Below are positions 1 to 9,080 of a stretch of DNA of 64,000 bases, piece after piece. The notes below the pieces were generated by a model. It ran no database searches and was not told the origin of the DNA. It was given only the letters and a program-made list of their open reading frames with translations. The DNA is from RI-92 sp037384645 (GTDB lineage Bacteria > Pseudomonadota > Gammaproteobacteria > UBA6429 > Thiohalophilaceae). Position 1 is the stretch's first letter. Every line of letters starts with the position of its first letter. Made by a program: the position numbers and the translations under genes. The DNA is taken from positions 1-64,000 of the forward strand of contig JARRNT010000006.1 of NCBI GenBank assembly GCA_037384645.1, read 5' to 3'.

Positions 1-633
1 GCCTGTCTCGATCTGATCAATTCAGTGGAACGTGGCGATATGAAACCACCTATCGAGGCGCATGCTCCGAATACCTCGCAGCAGCATATTGAAATCGTGC
101 GTCCTGTACTCGACAACGGCCGGCCTATCGGTGAACTTCAGCTGGTGCTCAACTACAAGGTCCTTAAGGTCTGGATGACAAAGCTTCCCAAGAACCTGTT
201 CGTCGAGCTTAAACAACAGGCCGGTAACCAGCCCGCGGTCTTGCTTGCCAGGCACGGTGACCAGAACTTGCGGACAGTGATTTCTTTTGACTACAAGGTA
301 AAGGGGACACGCTGGATTGTTTCGGTATGGTCCCCGGCGTCGGAGACCATATTGCCAATTACTATTCAGGCAGTATTTTTCTTCCTGACGGGTGTTGCCC
401 TGATGGGACTGGTTTTCTATCTGCTCAAACGCGCGACGAGTAATACCGTTCGCAATGATGCTGCCAATATCACGCGTATGACGGCTGACGTGATGCGCGG
501 TACTCGACAGCATGATTACGACCTGGTATTGCCTGAGTTTAACGAGGTCGCCCGACGGATCGACGAGTTGCGTACCAAGGATAGCAGTAGCGATCGCGCG
601 ATCCCAATATGCAGTTTGAACCGCATGCCATGA
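1..633 (+). CDS. Membrane protein upstream of algC, 5' end outside window
   Basis: The open frame enters from the window edge, so the start is missing. The visible 210 residues are a soluble, probably periplasmic stretch, one transmembrane segment (LPITIQAVFFFLTGVALMGL, roughly residues 118-140 counted from the Met codon at 25) and a short cytoplasmic tail. Some pseudomonads carry a similar membrane region fused to the N terminus of AlgC (recalled, not checked). Here the frame ends at a TGA that overlaps the ATG of algC as ATGA, so the two halves look like separate, translationally coupled genes. The function is unknown; anchoring or sensing linked to the sugar-phosphate mutase is an inference from position. 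Confidence 0.6.
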   Translation, partial: ACLDLINSVERGDMKPPIEAHAPNTSQQHIEIVRPVLDNGRPIGELQLVLNYKVLKVWMTKLPKNLFVELKQQAGNQPAVLLARHGDQNLRTVISFDYKVKGTRWIVSVWSPASETILPITIQAVFFFLTGVALMGLVFYLLKRATSNTVRNDAANITRMTADVMRGTRQHDYDLVLPEFNEVARRIDELRTKDSSSDRAIPICSLNRMP

Positions 634-2078
634 CGAATGCAGCGCCTGCCGCGGGCAGTGCTCCGGTGCTGGATACTGGGGCCTCAGCTGGCCAATCGGC
701 TTCTGCGACGCCCCCCGCAGAGATTTTCAAGGCATATGATATCCGCGGTATTGTCGGGACAAGCCTGACGGCTGAACATGCGAATCTGATCGGACGCGCT
801 ATTGGTAGTGTTGCCTCAGAGCGTGGTTTGACAAACCTGGCATTTGCCCGTGACGGGCGCCTGTCCGGTCCGGAACTCGGTGGTGCGTTTGTCAAAGGTG
901 TGCAGCAGGCGGGGATCAATGTGATAGATATTGGTATGTTGCCGACACCATTGCTGTATTACGCTGCCAACGAACTTGCAGACGGAACCGGCGTTATGCT
1001 GACAGGCAGTCACAATCCACCTCAATATAACGGTTTTAAGATGATGGTTGGGGGGGATACCCTGGCGGGTGAGCAAATTCAGGCATTGCGTGAGCGAATT
1101 GAGGCGAATAATTTTACCAGTGGCAGCGGTGATTATAGCAACCAGTCTGTGGCCAAAAGCTATATCGAACGAATCGTGGGCGATGTCAAACTCAAGCGGC
1201 CCATGAATATCGTGATCGACTGTGGTAACGGTGTTGCTGGTGCGATTGCGCCATTGTTGTTCAAATCCATGGGTTGTCGGGTGACGGAGCTGTATTGCGA
1301 CGTGGACGGCAAATTCCCCAACCATCATCCGGACCCGAGCAAACCAGAGAATCTGAAAGACCTGATTGCAACGGTCAAGAGCAAAGGTGCCGATCTTGGT
1401 ATTGCCTTTGATGGTGACGGTGATCGCCTTGGCGTTGTCGATGCCAGTGGCAAGATCATCTATCCGGACCGCTACATGATGCTGTTTGCTGCCGATGTGC
1501 TGGCCAAGCACCCGGGCGGACAGATTATTTATGACATCAAGTGCAGCAGCAACCTGACCCGTGTCATCTGGGAAAAGGGCGGAGAACCAATCATGTGGAA
1601 GACGGGGCACTCGTTGATTAAGGCCAAGCTCAAGCAGACGGGTGCACCCCTGGCAGGCGAAATGAGTGGTCATATGTTTTTTAATGATCGCTGGTACGGG
1701 TTTGATGATGGCCTGTATTCCGGTGCGCGCCTGCTGGAAATTCTGTCACAGGCAAATCAGAAGTCTGATGCCATTTTTGCCAGTCTGCCCGATGCAGTGA
1801 ATACCCCGGAGATCAATGTACAAATGCGTGAAGGCGAGACCCATCAATTCATTGATGAGCTGATGATGAAAGCGGATTTTGGTGACGCTAATGTGTCCAT
1901 GATTGATGGTATCCGCGCCGATTTCAACGATGGCTGGGGCCTGGTGCGGGCATCCAATACCACGCCGGTACTGGTATTGCGTTTTGAAGGCAAGGATGCA
2001 CGGACTCTGGGCAGGATCCAGCAGCTCTTCAAGGCACAAATGCTGGCAGTGAAACCAGACTTGAAATTACCGTTCTAG
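630..2078 (+). CDS. algC: Phosphomannomutase/phosphoglucomutase AlgC
   Basis: This enzyme interconverts mannose or glucose 6-phosphate and 1-phosphate for exopolysaccharide and LPS sugar supply. All four alpha-D-phosphohexomutase hallmarks are present: the phosphoserine loop TGSHNPPQYNGFK (Ser127), the metal loop DGDGDR (Asp261, 263, 265), the sugar-recognition loop GEMSGH and the C-terminal phosphate loop RASNTTPVLVLRFEG. An ATG also exists at 609, but the ATG at 630 overlaps the upstream stop codon and gives 482 residues, close to the usual 460-465 plus a short Ala/Ser-rich leader. The position next to argB and slmA resembles the pseudomonad algC-argB order. Confidence 0.93.
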   Translation: MTNAAPAAGSAPVLDTGASAGQSASATPPAEIFKAYDIRGIVGTSLTAEHANLIGRAIGSVASERGLTNLAFARDGRLSGPELGGAFVKGVQQAGINVIDIGMLPTPLLYYAANELADGTGVMLTGSHNPPQYNGFKMMVGGDTLAGEQIQALRERIEANNFTSGSGDYSNQSVAKSYIERIVGDVKLKRPMNIVIDCGNGVAGAIAPLLFKSMGCRVTELYCDVDGKFPNHHPDPSKPENLKDLIATVKSKGADLGIAFDGDGDRLGVVDASGKIIYPDRYMMLFAADVLAKHPGGQIIYDIKCSSNLTRVIWEKGGEPIMWKTGHSLIKAKLKQTGAPLAGEMSGHMFFNDRWYGFDDGLYSGARLLEILSQANQKSDAIFASLPDAVNTPEINVQMREGETHQFIDELMMKADFGDANVSMIDGIRADFNDGWGLVRASNTTPVLVLRFEGKDARTLGRIQQLFKAQMLAVKPDLKLPF

Positions 2079-2236
2079 ATCAGCGGGCAGCATTTGCTGC
2101 CTGTGTTTTCCGATACGACCAGAATCCTGCTCCATTCGTGTTTGTGGTACAGGGTTTTCTTATAGATAGACGGTGCGCCAAAATAAAAAAACCATTAAGA
2201 TGTGTTGGCTCACTAACTTAACAAAACTGCAAATCA

Positions 2237-3130
2237 ATGAGTCTCGATCCGATTCAAGCAAAAAATGTCGCTGAAGTCCTGAGCGAGGCGTTGCCGTATA
2301 TACAACGATTCCAGGCTAAGACCATGGTCATTAAATACGGCGGTAACGCCATGGTGGACGAAAATCTCAAGCGAGGCTTTGCCCGGGATATCGTGTTGAT
2401 GAAGCTGGTTGGCATGAATCCCGTCGTGGTGCACGGTGGTGGTCCGCAAATCGGCAATCTGCTGAAACAGATTGGTAAGGAGAGTCGTTTTGTCGAGGGT
2501 ATGCGGGTCACCGACAGCGAAACCATGGATGTGGTGGAGATGGTGTTGGGGGGGCTGGTCAATAAAGAGATCGTCAACCTGATTAATCGCCAGGGCGGCA
2601 AGGCCGTAGGTCTGACCGGTAAAGATGGCGACCTGATTCGTGCGCGCAAGCTGCATATTACCAGGCAGAGTGAAGGCATGGATGAGCCCGAGATTATCGA
2701 CATTGGTCATGTGGGTGACGTCGCCAGTATCGATACCTCTGTGGTCAAGATGCTGGTCGCAGACGACTTTATTCCTGTCATCGCGCCGATCGGCGTGGGT
2801 GAAGACGGCCAGTCCTATAACATCAATGCGGACCTGGTTGCGGGCAAACTGGCCATGGCATTAAACGCGGAGAAACTGATTCTCCTGACCAATACCAGTG
2901 GCGTGCTGGATCAGTCCGGTCAACTCCTGACCGGGCTTCGAGCCGAACACGTGGATAAGCTGATAAAAGACGGAGTGATCCATGGCGGTATGCTACCCAA
3001 GGTGAATTGCGCCCTGGATGCGGTACGCTCGGGTGTGCATACTGCACAGATTATTGACGGACGGGTGGAACACGCCGTGTTGCTGGAAGTGTTAACCAGC
3101 GAAGGCGTTGGTACACTGATTATGGGCTGA
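2237..3130 (+). CDS. argB: N-acetylglutamate kinase
   Basis: ArgB phosphorylates N-acetyl-L-glutamate with ATP, the second step of arginine synthesis, in the cytoplasm. The protein has 297 residues, normal for the family. It shows the amino-acid kinase signatures KYGGNAM near residue 34, VVVHGGGPQIG near 63, and the C-terminal sequence GGMLPKVNCALDAVRSGV. It follows a 158-bp spacer after algC that contains a short hairpin (gcagc/gctgc). It is followed after 2 bp by slmA, so the two are probably cotranscribed. No strong ribosome-binding site is visible before the ATG. Confidence 0.95.
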   Translation: MSLDPIQAKNVAEVLSEALPYIQRFQAKTMVIKYGGNAMVDENLKRGFARDIVLMKLVGMNPVVVHGGGPQIGNLLKQIGKESRFVEGMRVTDSETMDVVEMVLGGLVNKEIVNLINRQGGKAVGLTGKDGDLIRARKLHITRQSEGMDEPEIIDIGHVGDVASIDTSVVKMLVADDFIPVIAPIGVGEDGQSYNINADLVAGKLAMALNAEKLILLTNTSGVLDQSGQLLTGLRAEHVDKLIKDGVIHGGMLPKVNCALDAVRSGVHTAQIIDGRVEHAVLLEVLTSEGVGTLIMG

Positions 3131-3132
3131 GT

Positions 3133-3717
3133 ATGAAAGAGAAAAAGCAGTCGCGCCGACAGCAAATCCTTGAAACCCTGGCCATGGAGCTGGAAAAATC
3201 GCCAGGCGAACCCATTACCACCGCCGGTCTTGCCAGAGCCGTGGGGGTATCCGAGGCAGCCCTGTATCGTCATTTTCCAAGCAAGGCCAAGATGCTGGAG
3301 GCCCTGATCGAATTTATCGAAGACAGTGTATTCAGTCTGATCAACCGTATCCTGGAAGAAGACAGGTTCATGCGCGGGCGCTGCCAGAAGATCATGACTG
3401 TTGCCCTGGGCTTTGCTGACAGAAATCCGGGAATTTCACGCCTGTTGAGCGGCGAAGTGTTATTGGGCGAAACCGAGCGTTTGCGCAAGCGTATTGATAA
3501 ATTCTATGAACGCCTGGAAACCCAGCTCAAACAGGTCCTGCGTGAAGGGGAGGCTAACCAGGAACTCAAGGCCGTTTCCCCGGTTCAGGCTCAGGCCAAC
3601 CTGATGGTTTGCCTGGTGGAAGGCCGAATCCAGCAATTTGTCCGCAGCGGTTTTACGGTGTCACCCCTGGCACAGTGGGAGCAGCAATGGTCACTACTTG
3701 CAACGTGTCTGGATTAA
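3133..3717 (+). CDS. slmA: Nucleoid occlusion factor SlmA
   Basis: SlmA is a TetR-fold DNA-binding protein that blocks FtsZ ring assembly over the nucleoid. The 194-residue length matches the family. The N-terminal helix-turn-helix is clear (ITTAGLARAVGVSEAALYRHFPSK, residues about 29-52), and the C-terminal regulatory domain ends in the family-typical region GRIQQFVRSGF. It sits 2 bp after argB. Its stop region overlaps the convergent gene on the other strand by 4 bp. Confidence 0.93.
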   Translation: MKEKKQSRRQQILETLAMELEKSPGEPITTAGLARAVGVSEAALYRHFPSKAKMLEALIEFIEDSVFSLINRILEEDRFMRGRCQKIMTVALGFADRNPGISRLLSGEVLLGETERLRKRIDKFYERLETQLKQVLREGEANQELKAVSPVQAQANLMVCLVEGRIQQFVRSGFTVSPLAQWEQQWSLLATCLD

Positions 3718-4361
3718 TTGCTCAGGCCTTTTAATTTGCGAAAGCGAGCCAGATCCCTGGCATAACGCGCCTTCATCGCCTTCATACTCTGTTCACGCTG
3801 GTGGATTGTTGCCTGCTTGCTCGCAATGTTTTGCTTGGTCGAATCTATTCGCTTAATGAGCCGTTTGGGAGGCTGTTTGCCTCTACGTTCGTAATCACCG
3901 GCCTTATTTTGTAATTGCTCCAGGACATTCTGCTGCATTTTCAGGTTGCTCTGGGCAATATCAAGTTCAGCCTTGGCGGCTTTGACGTTGGTGTCGCGGG
4001 CCATGATCAGATCGCGCTCGGTCGCATAGGAATTGAGCAGGATATTGTCTTGCCGTTGTTGCTGCTTTTTTGCCTCCGCTTTCTGCTTTTGTCGCAGCGC
4101 CTGTTCCTGTTCTTTTTGCAGTTGTTCCGGAGTCTTGGGTGGCTGGATAACCTTGACCACGATACCGCGATCATTGAGCACTTCGATGCGCTTTTGGGAA
4201 TATTCCGGCGGTACGCTGTTGCCGCATTCACGAATACCGAGATCATTTTTCCAGCATTTAATATTGACCCCCGCTGCCTGTGCCGATCCGGCCGCTACGG
4301 CGGTCACAAGCGAGGCGGCAAGTAACAGGGTATACTTTGTGGTGATTGATATCTGAGGCAT
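3714..4361 (-). CDS. Periplasmic DUF4124-like coiled-coil protein
   Basis: This is a protein of about 215 residues. The ATG at 4361 was chosen because a good ribosome-binding site (aggag) lies 10 bases upstream and a signal peptide follows at once (TLLLAASLVTAVAAGSAQA). The mature N terminus has two cysteines in IKCWKNDLGIRECGNSVPPEY, similar to the DUF4124 domain, followed by 150 residues of Gln/Lys-rich predicted coiled coil. It is not obviously linked to slmA, with which it converges. The function is unknown; a periplasmic structural or envelope-associated role is a guess. Confidence 0.75.
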   Translation of the reverse strand: MPQISITTKYTLLLAASLVTAVAAGSAQAAGVNIKCWKNDLGIRECGNSVPPEYSQKRIEVLNDRGIVVKVIQPPKTPEQLQKEQEQALRQKQKAEAKKQQQRQDNILLNSYATERDLIMARDTNVKAAKAELDIAQSNLKMQQNVLEQLQNKAGDYERRGKQPPKRLIKRIDSTKQNIASKQATIHQREQSMKAMKARYARDLARFRKLKGLSN

Positions 4362-4436
4362 ATTGCTTGGTAACTCCTGACCTCGTCTAATAATAATGGC
4401 ATTTAAATAATATGCCCTAATTAAACTCGGTTCTGC

Positions 4437-5204
4437 GTGATTGATCAAATTCTACTTTTGCTGGCTGCCTATGTTGCCAATGCCTTTTCGGCATTTGCGG
4501 GTGGTGGCGCCGGTTTATTACAACTGCCGTTACTCATTTTCCTTGGCCTGCCGTTTGCAGCCGCCCTGGCTACACATAAGCTGGCTACCGTATTCCTCGG
4601 GCTTGGCGCGACGTTACGCCATGCCCGCGAGCGAAACCTGGAGCGAAACTTCATTCTCGTCATGTTACTCACCGGTATCCCCGGTGTCGTGATCGGCGCC
4701 AATATCGTGCTGTTTGTACCCGGGCGCCTGGCCGAAATGGCACTGGGCATACTGACCATAGCCCTGGGAATATATTCCCTGTTCAGGCCGTCTCTGGGCC
4801 AGCAGGCATTAGCGCAACACCGCGACCGCACCGGACTGCTCCTTGGTGGCACGGTTCTTTTTATCATCGGCATTCTGAACGGGTCCTTAACCTCCGGAAC
4901 CGGACTGTTCGTCACACTCTGGCTGGTGCACTGGTTCGGGCTGGATTACAAGCAGGCCGTTGCCCACACCCTGGTCCTGGTTGGCCTGTTCTGGAATGGC
5001 AGCGGTGCCCTGACCCTGGGCCTGCACGGGATAATTCACTGGGCCTGGGTGCCGGCACTGGTGATTGGCTCCCTACTGGGGGGCTATACCGGCGCCCACT
5101 GGTCCATTGTCAAGGGCAACCGCTGGATCAAGCGGAGCTACGAACTGGTGACATTCCTGGTCGGGATTATGCTATTGCTGGGGCGGGCCCGTTTGTTCGG
5201 CTAA
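4437..5204 (+). CDS. TSUP family (TauE/SafE) membrane transporter
   Basis: This is a very hydrophobic 255-residue protein with about eight predicted membrane helices arranged as two similar halves, the architecture of the sulfite/organosulfonate exporter family. The N-terminal AFAGGGAGLLQLPLL and the mid-protein GILNGSLTSGTGLF match the repeated glycine-rich motifs of that family. The start is GTG. It is divergent from the coiled-coil gene and its stop overlaps the end of pyrE by 4 bp. The substrate cannot be read from the sequence. Confidence 0.85.
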   Translation: MIDQILLLLAAYVANAFSAFAGGGAGLLQLPLLIFLGLPFAAALATHKLATVFLGLGATLRHARERNLERNFILVMLLTGIPGVVIGANIVLFVPGRLAEMALGILTIALGIYSLFRPSLGQQALAQHRDRTGLLLGGTVLFIIGILNGSLTSGTGLFVTLWLVHWFGLDYKQAVAHTLVLVGLFWNGSGALTLGLHGIIHWAWVPALVIGSLLGGYTGAHWSIVKGNRWIKRSYELVTFLVGIMLLLGRARLFG

Positions 5205-5842
5205 ATACCGTATTGTTCGCGATAGGCCCGAATGGCAGCCAGGTATTGGGTGTACTGGCTGTGCTGTTCGATATAGGTAATCAGGTGCTCCAGGCTGATG
5301 ATGCTGGTGACCGGGATGTGATAACTGTCTTCCACTTCCTGGATAGCGGAGCGTGTACCCTGGCCACGTTCCTGGCGATTCAGGGCGATCGCCACACCGG
5401 CGGCCTGCGCGCCGGCGGCATCGATGATGGCCATGGATTCACGAATGGCGGTACCGGCAGTGATGACATCATCGATGATCAGAATGCGTCCGGCCAGGGG
5501 GGCACCGATCAGATTACCGCCCTCACCATGGTCCTTGGCCTCCTTGCGATTAAAACAATATGGTACGGAACGGTCATATTTATTGGCCAGGGCGATAGCG
5601 CAGCTGGCGGCAAGGGTGATTCCCTTATAGGCGGGTCCAAACAGAACGTCGAAGTCAATGCCGCTGGCCACAATGGCGTCGGCGTAATACTCGCCAAGGC
5701 GGGCAAGTGCGCGGCCATTATTGAATAAACCGGCATTAAAGAAATAGGGACTGGTACGTCCGGATTTAAGCTGGAATTCGCCAAAACGCAGGACTTCGCC
5801 CTGCAGGGACAGTTCAATAAATTCGCGTTGGTAATCCTGCAT
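5201..5842 (-). CDS. pyrE: Orotate phosphoribosyltransferase
   Basis: PyrE joins orotate to PRPP to give OMP in de novo pyrimidine synthesis. It has 213 residues, as usual. The PRPP-binding signature ILIIDDVITAGTAIRES (residues about 120-136) is intact, as is the catalytic-loop region FNRKEAKDHGEGG with its lysines. It is divergent from the ExoIII/Crc-family nuclease gene, the same neighbourhood as pyrE-crc in pseudomonads. The other pyrimidine genes of this window (pyrB, pyrC', pyrR) lie 11 kb away. Confidence 0.95.
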   Translation of the reverse strand: MQDYQREFIELSLQGEVLRFGEFQLKSGRTSPYFFNAGLFNNGRALARLGEYYADAIVASGIDFDVLFGPAYKGITLAASCAIALANKYDRSVPYCFNRKEAKDHGEGGNLIGAPLAGRILIIDDVITAGTAIRESMAIIDAAGAQAAGVAIALNRQERGQGTRSAIQEVEDSYHIPVTSIISLEHLITYIEQHSQYTQYLAAIRAYREQYGI

Positions 5843-5910
5843 GGAGATTATTTTCTATTGCCAAGTTTGAGCGTGTATCATACACAGTTTCGAATGACAG
5901 GATAAGTCTC

Positions 5911-6684
5911 ATGCGAGTTATCAGCGCCAATGTGAATGGCATTCGCTCTGCCGAGAAGAAAGGCTTTTTTACCTGGTTGAGCCGGCAGCGTGCGGATGTG
6001 GTTTGTATTCAGGAAACCAAGGCCCAGGAGCATCAGCTACACGCTGAGATTTTTTATCCAAAGAATTATCACTGTTACTATTTCGACGCTGTCAAAAAGG
6101 GATACAGCGGTGTTGCTATCTACTGCAAACAGGAACCGGATCAGGTCATCACCGGACTGGGCTGGGATCACGCTGATACAGAGGGCCGATATATCCAGGC
6201 GGACTTCGGCAAACTGAGCGTGGCGTCATTTTACCTGCCGTCCGGGTCTTCCAGTGAAGAACGGCATGCCAATAAATTGCGCTTCATGGACAGGATGCTG
6301 GATGAACTTAAGGCTATGCGTCGTAAAAGGCGCGACTATATTATTTGCGGTGACTGGAATACCGTGCACAAGGAAATCGACATCAGGAATTTCAGGAGCA
6401 ACCAGAAGAATTCGGGCTGTACACCTGAAGAGCGCGCATGGATGGACAAGCTGTTTGGCGAGGTCGGCTACGTGGATGCCTTTCGGGTCGTGGACACCCG
6501 ACCCGAACAGTATACCTGGTGGTCGAATCGCGGCCAGGCCCGGGCCAAAAATGTCGGCTGGCGTATAGACTATCAGGTGATTACGCCCGGACTGAAAGAC
6601 AGTGTTAAAAAGGCATCGATATACAAGGAAAAGTGGTTTTCCGATCATGCGCCGCTGATCATTGACTACGACATCGAATTCTGA
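5911..6684 (+). CDS. Exodeoxyribonuclease III family nuclease (Crc relative)
   Basis: This is a 257-residue member of the exonuclease/endonuclease/phosphatase fold. It keeps the catalytic residues of AP endonucleases: Asn7 (NVNG), Glu35 (IQETK), GDWN with Asp and Asn, and the C-terminal SDHAP with Asp and His. From memory, pseudomonad Crc sits beside pyrE in the same way and aligns well overall but has lost several of these residues. This gene therefore appears to be the active-enzyme counterpart of Crc, acting in base-excision repair, rather than a translational repressor cofactor. That assignment is family-level. Confidence 0.88.
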   Translation: MRVISANVNGIRSAEKKGFFTWLSRQRADVVCIQETKAQEHQLHAEIFYPKNYHCYYFDAVKKGYSGVAIYCKQEPDQVITGLGWDHADTEGRYIQADFGKLSVASFYLPSGSSSEERHANKLRFMDRMLDELKAMRRKRRDYIICGDWNTVHKEIDIRNFRSNQKNSGCTPEERAWMDKLFGEVGYVDAFRVVDTRPEQYTWWSNRGQARAKNVGWRIDYQVITPGLKDSVKKASIYKEKWFSDHAPLIIDYDIEF

Positions 6685-8251
6685 ATTCGGATCGCAACAC
6701 TTGTCTATACTGAGTAAACATAGCTGGCGAGAATCTTTCCTGACTTACCGGCAGCCGGCGGTGCTGCGCATGCTGTTCCTGGGTTTTTCCGCCGGCCTGC
6801 CTTTCCCGTTAATCTTCGGTACCCTTTCAGTCTGGCTGACGCGCGCGGGCATCAATCGCGCCATCGTTACCGAGTTCAGCTGGGCCGCCCTCGGCTATTC
6901 GTTTAAATTCGTGTGGGCGCCGATCGTGGACAAACTGCCGCTTCCCGTTTTGCATAAACGTTTAGGCCGGCGTCGCAGCTGGTTGCTGTTTGCTCAACTC
7001 AGCATTATCTGCGCCATTATCTGGATGGCGATGACAGACCCGGCGCAGCATATCGCGATGATGGCCTATGCGGCCGTGATGCTGGGCTTTTCGGCGGCGA
7101 CCCAGGATATTGCCATCGATGCCTATCGGATTGAATCCGAAAGTGAAGAATACCAGGCTGCGATGGCGGCAACTTACATTGCCGGTTATCGCATCGGCAT
7201 GATTGTCGCGAGTTTCCTCGCACTTAAAATGATCGGTTGGTTTGGTGGTGGCGAGTCTTATGTCTACCTGGTCTGGCAAAAAATCTTTCTGGTCATGGCC
7301 GGATTTATGCTGATTGGTGTTACAACCACCCTGGTGATGCCCGAGCCCGATATTAACCGGCAGCGTGACACGTACCTGCACTCACTGATGGATTATCTGC
7401 GTTTTTTATTATTGTTTGTGATGATCACCAGTGTGTTTGTACTGGGGTTTGCAAAATTAAATCCGGCACCAGCGATTGAACATATATTTATGATTGAACT
7501 GGGCTTTAATGGACCTTTTGCTGAATTTATTGCACAGGTTTCACGTTTGCTGCTTGCCCTGGGGCTGGCTATTGCGGCGGCATACCTGTGTGTTATGTTC
7601 GATCTGGTCAATATCGGCATGGTGAAGCAAACTTACCTTGAGCCACTGGCGGATTTTTTTCGCCGTTATAAAAAACTCGCGGTGTATATCCTTTTGTTGA
7701 TCGGGTTTTATCGCATATCCGATATTGTACTAGGGGTGATCACCAATGTGTTTTACCTGAACATTGGTTTCAGCACCAACACGATCGCCGATTATGGCAA
7801 ACTATACGGCATTATCATGACCATCTTCGGCGGTTTCGTCGGCGGTATTCTATCCGTGCGTTTCGGCGTGATGCGTATCCTGCTACTGGGTGCAATCCTG
7901 TCGGCGGCAACCAATCTGCTGTTTATCGACCTGGCCAATACCGGAAACAGTCTGAACCTGCTCAAAGTGGTTATCGCGGCGGACAATCTGAGCGGCGGGA
8001 TTGCCGGTGCCGCCTTCGTGGCCTATTTATCCAGCCTCACCAATATATCGTTTACCGCGACCCAGTATGCGATCTTCAGCTCGCTAATGACGTTGTTGCC
8101 TAAGGTGATAGGTGGTTATTCCGGTGCGATTGTCAATGCGACGAATTATCAGACATTTTTCCTGATCACGGCACTCATGGGAATTCCTGTCATTTTGCTG
8201 ATAATTTTTTTAATATACCGTTCGCCGCTGAAAACAAACGATAGCGGCTAG
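6662..8251 (+). CDS. ampG: AmpG-like MFS muropeptide permease
   Basis: A 529-residue major facilitator protein with at least twelve membrane segments. The N terminus (SWRESFLTYRQPAVLRMLFLGFSAGLPF) and the cytoplasmic region GRRRSWLLFAQ are typical of AmpG, which imports GlcNAc-anhydromuropeptides for cell-wall recycling; FSAATQDIAIDAYRIE is also characteristic. The start is uncertain. A TTG at 6662 overlaps the nuclease gene by 23 bp, a second TTG at 6701 would remove 13 residues, and neither has a good ribosome-binding site. Related AmpG-like permeases exist, so the substrate is inferred. Confidence 0.85.
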   Translation: MTTTSNSEFGSQHLSILSKHSWRESFLTYRQPAVLRMLFLGFSAGLPFPLIFGTLSVWLTRAGINRAIVTEFSWAALGYSFKFVWAPIVDKLPLPVLHKRLGRRRSWLLFAQLSIICAIIWMAMTDPAQHIAMMAYAAVMLGFSAATQDIAIDAYRIESESEEYQAAMAATYIAGYRIGMIVASFLALKMIGWFGGGESYVYLVWQKIFLVMAGFMLIGVTTTLVMPEPDINRQRDTYLHSLMDYLRFLLLFVMITSVFVLGFAKLNPAPAIEHIFMIELGFNGPFAEFIAQVSRLLLALGLAIAAAYLCVMFDLVNIGMVKQTYLEPLADFFRRYKKLAVYILLLIGFYRISDIVLGVITNVFYLNIGFSTNTIADYGKLYGIIMTIFGGFVGGILSVRFGVMRILLLGAILSAATNLLFIDLANTGNSLNLLKVVIAADNLSGGIAGAAFVAYLSSLTNISFTATQYAIFSSLMTLLPKVIGGYSGAIVNATNYQTFFLITALMGIPVILLIIFLIYRSPLKTNDSG

Positions 8252-8318
8252 TCATAGGCCAGCTTATCGCGATGTGAGTATCGAATCACACAGGTGATTT
8301 TATTATACAGGCTGATAT

Positions 8319-9017
8319 ATGTTTGATTATTCGATTGTGATTTCCAGCTTTATTATCGGACTGCTCGGTGGAGTGCATTGTGTGGGCATGTGCAGCGGTA
8401 TTGCCGGTGTGCTCAGCGTAGGGACGGATCAACGAGCCGACAAGGTGCGACATTTCATGCTGCAATTGAATTACAACTTTGGCCGCATCACCAGCTACGC
8501 CTTTGCCGGATTTGTTTTTGGCTGGCTGGGTGAAGTGGCGGTACGCGGTACCGGCTCGTACGTGGTGCACCTGTCACTGCAGACGTTTTCCGGCGTTTTT
8601 ATGATCCTGCTGGGGATGTACATGTCGGGGATATGGCGCATCCTGGTGAACGTGGAGCGTATCGGTGCGGCACTATGGCGTCGTATTGAACCATTTGCCC
8701 GTAGTTTGATCCCGATACGCAGCGTCCCGCAGGCGTTTCTGGTCGGTATGGTCTGGGGCTGGCTACCCTGCGGCCTGGTCTACAGTGTACTGACGACTGC
8801 CCTGGGCAGCGGTAGTGGCAGTCACGGTGCCATCATCATGTTCAGTTTTGGGCTCGGGACCTTGCCGAATCTGCTGGCGATGGGCTTACTCGCCGGGGCA
8901 TTGCAACGCTGGCTGCGCAAGCCGGTGGTACGTTACCTGGCAGGTATGCTGGTGATCGGGTTTGGTATGTACTTTATCTGGCAGGCCTGGCAAGCCGGGG
9001 TAGGCCACCTGCAATAA
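8319..9017 (+). CDS. TauE/SafE-like membrane protein of the COG2836 type
   Basis: A 232-residue polytopic protein with about six helices. The first helix holds the signature LLGGVHCVGMCSGIAG and a later helix holds WGWLPCGLVYSVL, the paired Cys/Pro motifs of the DsbD-like group often annotated as sulfite exporter or heavy-metal transport protein. Relatives frequently sit beside cytochrome cbb3 oxidase maturation genes (recalled), but no such genes are seen here. The gene stands alone, 67 bp after ampG, with a hairpin between it and the convergent dynamin-like gene. A role in metal or redox handling is an inference. Confidence 0.82.
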   Translation: MFDYSIVISSFIIGLLGGVHCVGMCSGIAGVLSVGTDQRADKVRHFMLQLNYNFGRITSYAFAGFVFGWLGEVAVRGTGSYVVHLSLQTFSGVFMILLGMYMSGIWRILVNVERIGAALWRRIEPFARSLIPIRSVPQAFLVGMVWGWLPCGLVYSVLTTALGSGSGSHGAIIMFSFGLGTLPNLLAMGLLAGALQRWLRKPVVRYLAGMLVIGFGMYFIWQAWQAGVGHLQ

Positions 9018-9028
9018 CCAGGCGCAAA

Positions 9029-9053
9029 TAAAAACGCCCACCGAGGTGGGCGT
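9029..9053 (-). terminator. Rho-independent terminator of the dynamin-like gene
   Basis: An 8-bp GC-rich stem (acgcccac/gtgggcgt) with a 4-base loop spans 9034-9053. Read on the minus strand it is followed by TTTTT, so it terminates the minus-strand gene ending at 9081. It may also slow plus-strand transcripts from the convergent gene ending at 9017, although that side lacks a T-run. Confidence 0.75.
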
Positions 9054-9080
9054 AGCATTGATATAGTGCGCAAGGCTTTC

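Noticed and set aside
816..1673. 285-codon minus-strand frame opposite algC
   Set aside because: It is a shadow of a well-conserved enzyme gene with no signature of its own.
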